This document shows, piece by piece, positions 34,311 to 34,778 of a DNA stretch of 34,778 nucleotides. The stretch is from Methylocystis sp. (lineage in GTDB: Bacteria > Pseudomonadota > Alphaproteobacteria > Rhizobiales > Beijerinckiaceae), in the NCBI GenBank assembly GCA_024506175.1, contig JAMBEQ010000040.1:1-34778 (forward strand), read 5' to 3'. The notes under the pieces were generated by a model. The model ran no database searches, was not told the origin of the DNA, and saw only the letters and a list, made by a program, of their open reading frames with translations. Made by a program: the position numbers and the translations under genes. Each line of letters begins with the position of its first letter. The first letter of the stretch is position 1.

Positions 34311-34778
34311 TTATTGGTTGCCGTGCATAACCGAACGCAGCAGCCCGTTCATTGGCTCAAATAGAAACCGCACCTCGTGGCGCCCCTCTGGAATCGCCAC
34401 GGCGCGGAAGAGAACATTGGCGCGCAGAACCTCGGCTGTCTCGCCGTCGAGAGTCGCAAACCACCAGGGATGCCAAACGTCGTTCAGGACAAGCCAGCCG
34501 CCGCCGGGCGGCGCATGAGCCTCTACGACGACTTCGGCATTGCGGTAGGAGACGATCCGCGCCCGCGCGGCGTCCGGCGGCAGGTCCTTGCGCGTGTGGC
34601 AAAGCGGCGGCCCCTCGAGCAGGACGGTCTCGTGGTAATCCGCCTCCGGCCATTCCCCGGTTTCGATCATGCGCGCAAAGTCGACATGCATGGCGCAGGT
34701 TACGACCATGACCCGCGGGAAAGCGCTCTTGTTCTCGTAAATGTGGACCTTGCCGATCTGCGTCAGCTCGTTGAAGTC
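34311..34778 (-). CDS. C-terminal part of a YfhO-type multi-pass membrane protein, truncated by window edge
   Basis: The frame is open to the last base, so only the final 155 residues are seen. They match the periplasmic C-terminal domain of YfhO-like bacterial membrane proteins: HIYENKSAFPRVMVV, then a Tyr/Val-rich strand (RIVSYRNAEVVVEAHAPP), WLVLNDVWHPWWFATLDGETAEVLRANVLFRAVAIPEGRHEVRFLFEP. This beta-sandwich follows a dozen or more helices in full members, which resemble GT-C type glycosyltransferases or lipid-linked sugar transferases. The membrane part lies beyond the window. Being upstream of two GH1-like genes suggests a surface-polysaccharide or glycolipid role. Moderately confident from the sequence pattern only. 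Confidence 0.72.
   Translation of the reverse strand, partial: DFNELTQIGKVHIYENKSAFPRVMVVTCAMHVDFARMIETGEWPEADYHETVLLEGPPLCHTRKDLPPDAARARIVSYRNAEVVVEAHAPPGGGWLVLNDVWHPWWFATLDGETAEVLRANVLFRAVAIPEGRHEVRFLFEPMNGLLRSVMHGNQ

Overview
The window is GC-rich, densely packed, and looks like chromosome from an alphaproteobacterium of the Rhizobiales (Hyphomicrobiales). Supporting signs are the sucD-sucA-sucB order, a DUF1150 protein, a DUF1217 flagellar-type protein, a family 1A penicillin-binding protein with long disordered tails, a bactofilin and a class I-like PHA synthase. A Beijerinckiaceae/Methylocystaceae-type host is my guess; nothing in the window proves it. I saw no rRNA, tRNA, CRISPR array, insertion sequence or prophage gene.

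Layout. (1) 1-5111 (+): the end of succinyl-CoA ligase alpha (sucD), 2-oxoglutarate dehydrogenase E1 (sucA) and its E2 (sucB). No E3 gene follows. (2) 5201-7908 (+): an EmrAB-type efflux pair whose stop and start overlap. (3) 8030-8882 (+): a DUF1150 protein and a small Rieske protein, converging on a bifunctional class A PBP at 8898-11186 (-). (4) 11370-12799 (+): a previously easily missed 56-aa membrane mini-protein and dnaN. (5) 12995-13858 (+): an LCMT/TIGR00027-type methyltransferase of lower GC than its surroundings, followed by about 365 bases without a gene. (6) 14224-17692 (+): a four-helix membrane protein with a C-terminal OmpA-like domain, then glycogen phosphorylase, closed by a perfect hairpin and a convergent bactofilin gene.

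(7) 18397-26640 is the most coherent accessory block. One leftward operon encodes a PhaC-like alpha/beta protein with a Cys nucleophile, a divergent PRPP synthetase and a PHA synthase. A rightward set, starting only about 50 bases away, encodes a COG2187-type kinase domain, a stand-alone phosphoribosyltransferase and PEP synthase. A strong bidirectional terminator ends it. With glgP nearby, the block suggests handling of carbon reserves and phosphoryl/phosphoribosyl groups under energy or stress control. That joint role is inference.

(8) 26851-34778, all on the minus strand: a solitary DUF1217 protein; a three-domain ACP / acyl-AMP ligase / lysophospholipid acyltransferase fusion; a ribosome-hibernation-type domain fused to a cold-shock domain; two clan-A (GH1-like) glycosidase-fold proteins in tandem; and the C-terminus of a YfhO-type large membrane protein running off the edge. 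The last three genes look like part of a cell-surface glycan locus continuing beyond the window.

The strongest candidates for something under-described are the ACP-ligase-acyltransferase fusion (a reversed-order relative of Aas), the 18.4-26.6 kb reserve/stress block with its Cys-box PhaC paralogue, and the 56-aa mini-protein.
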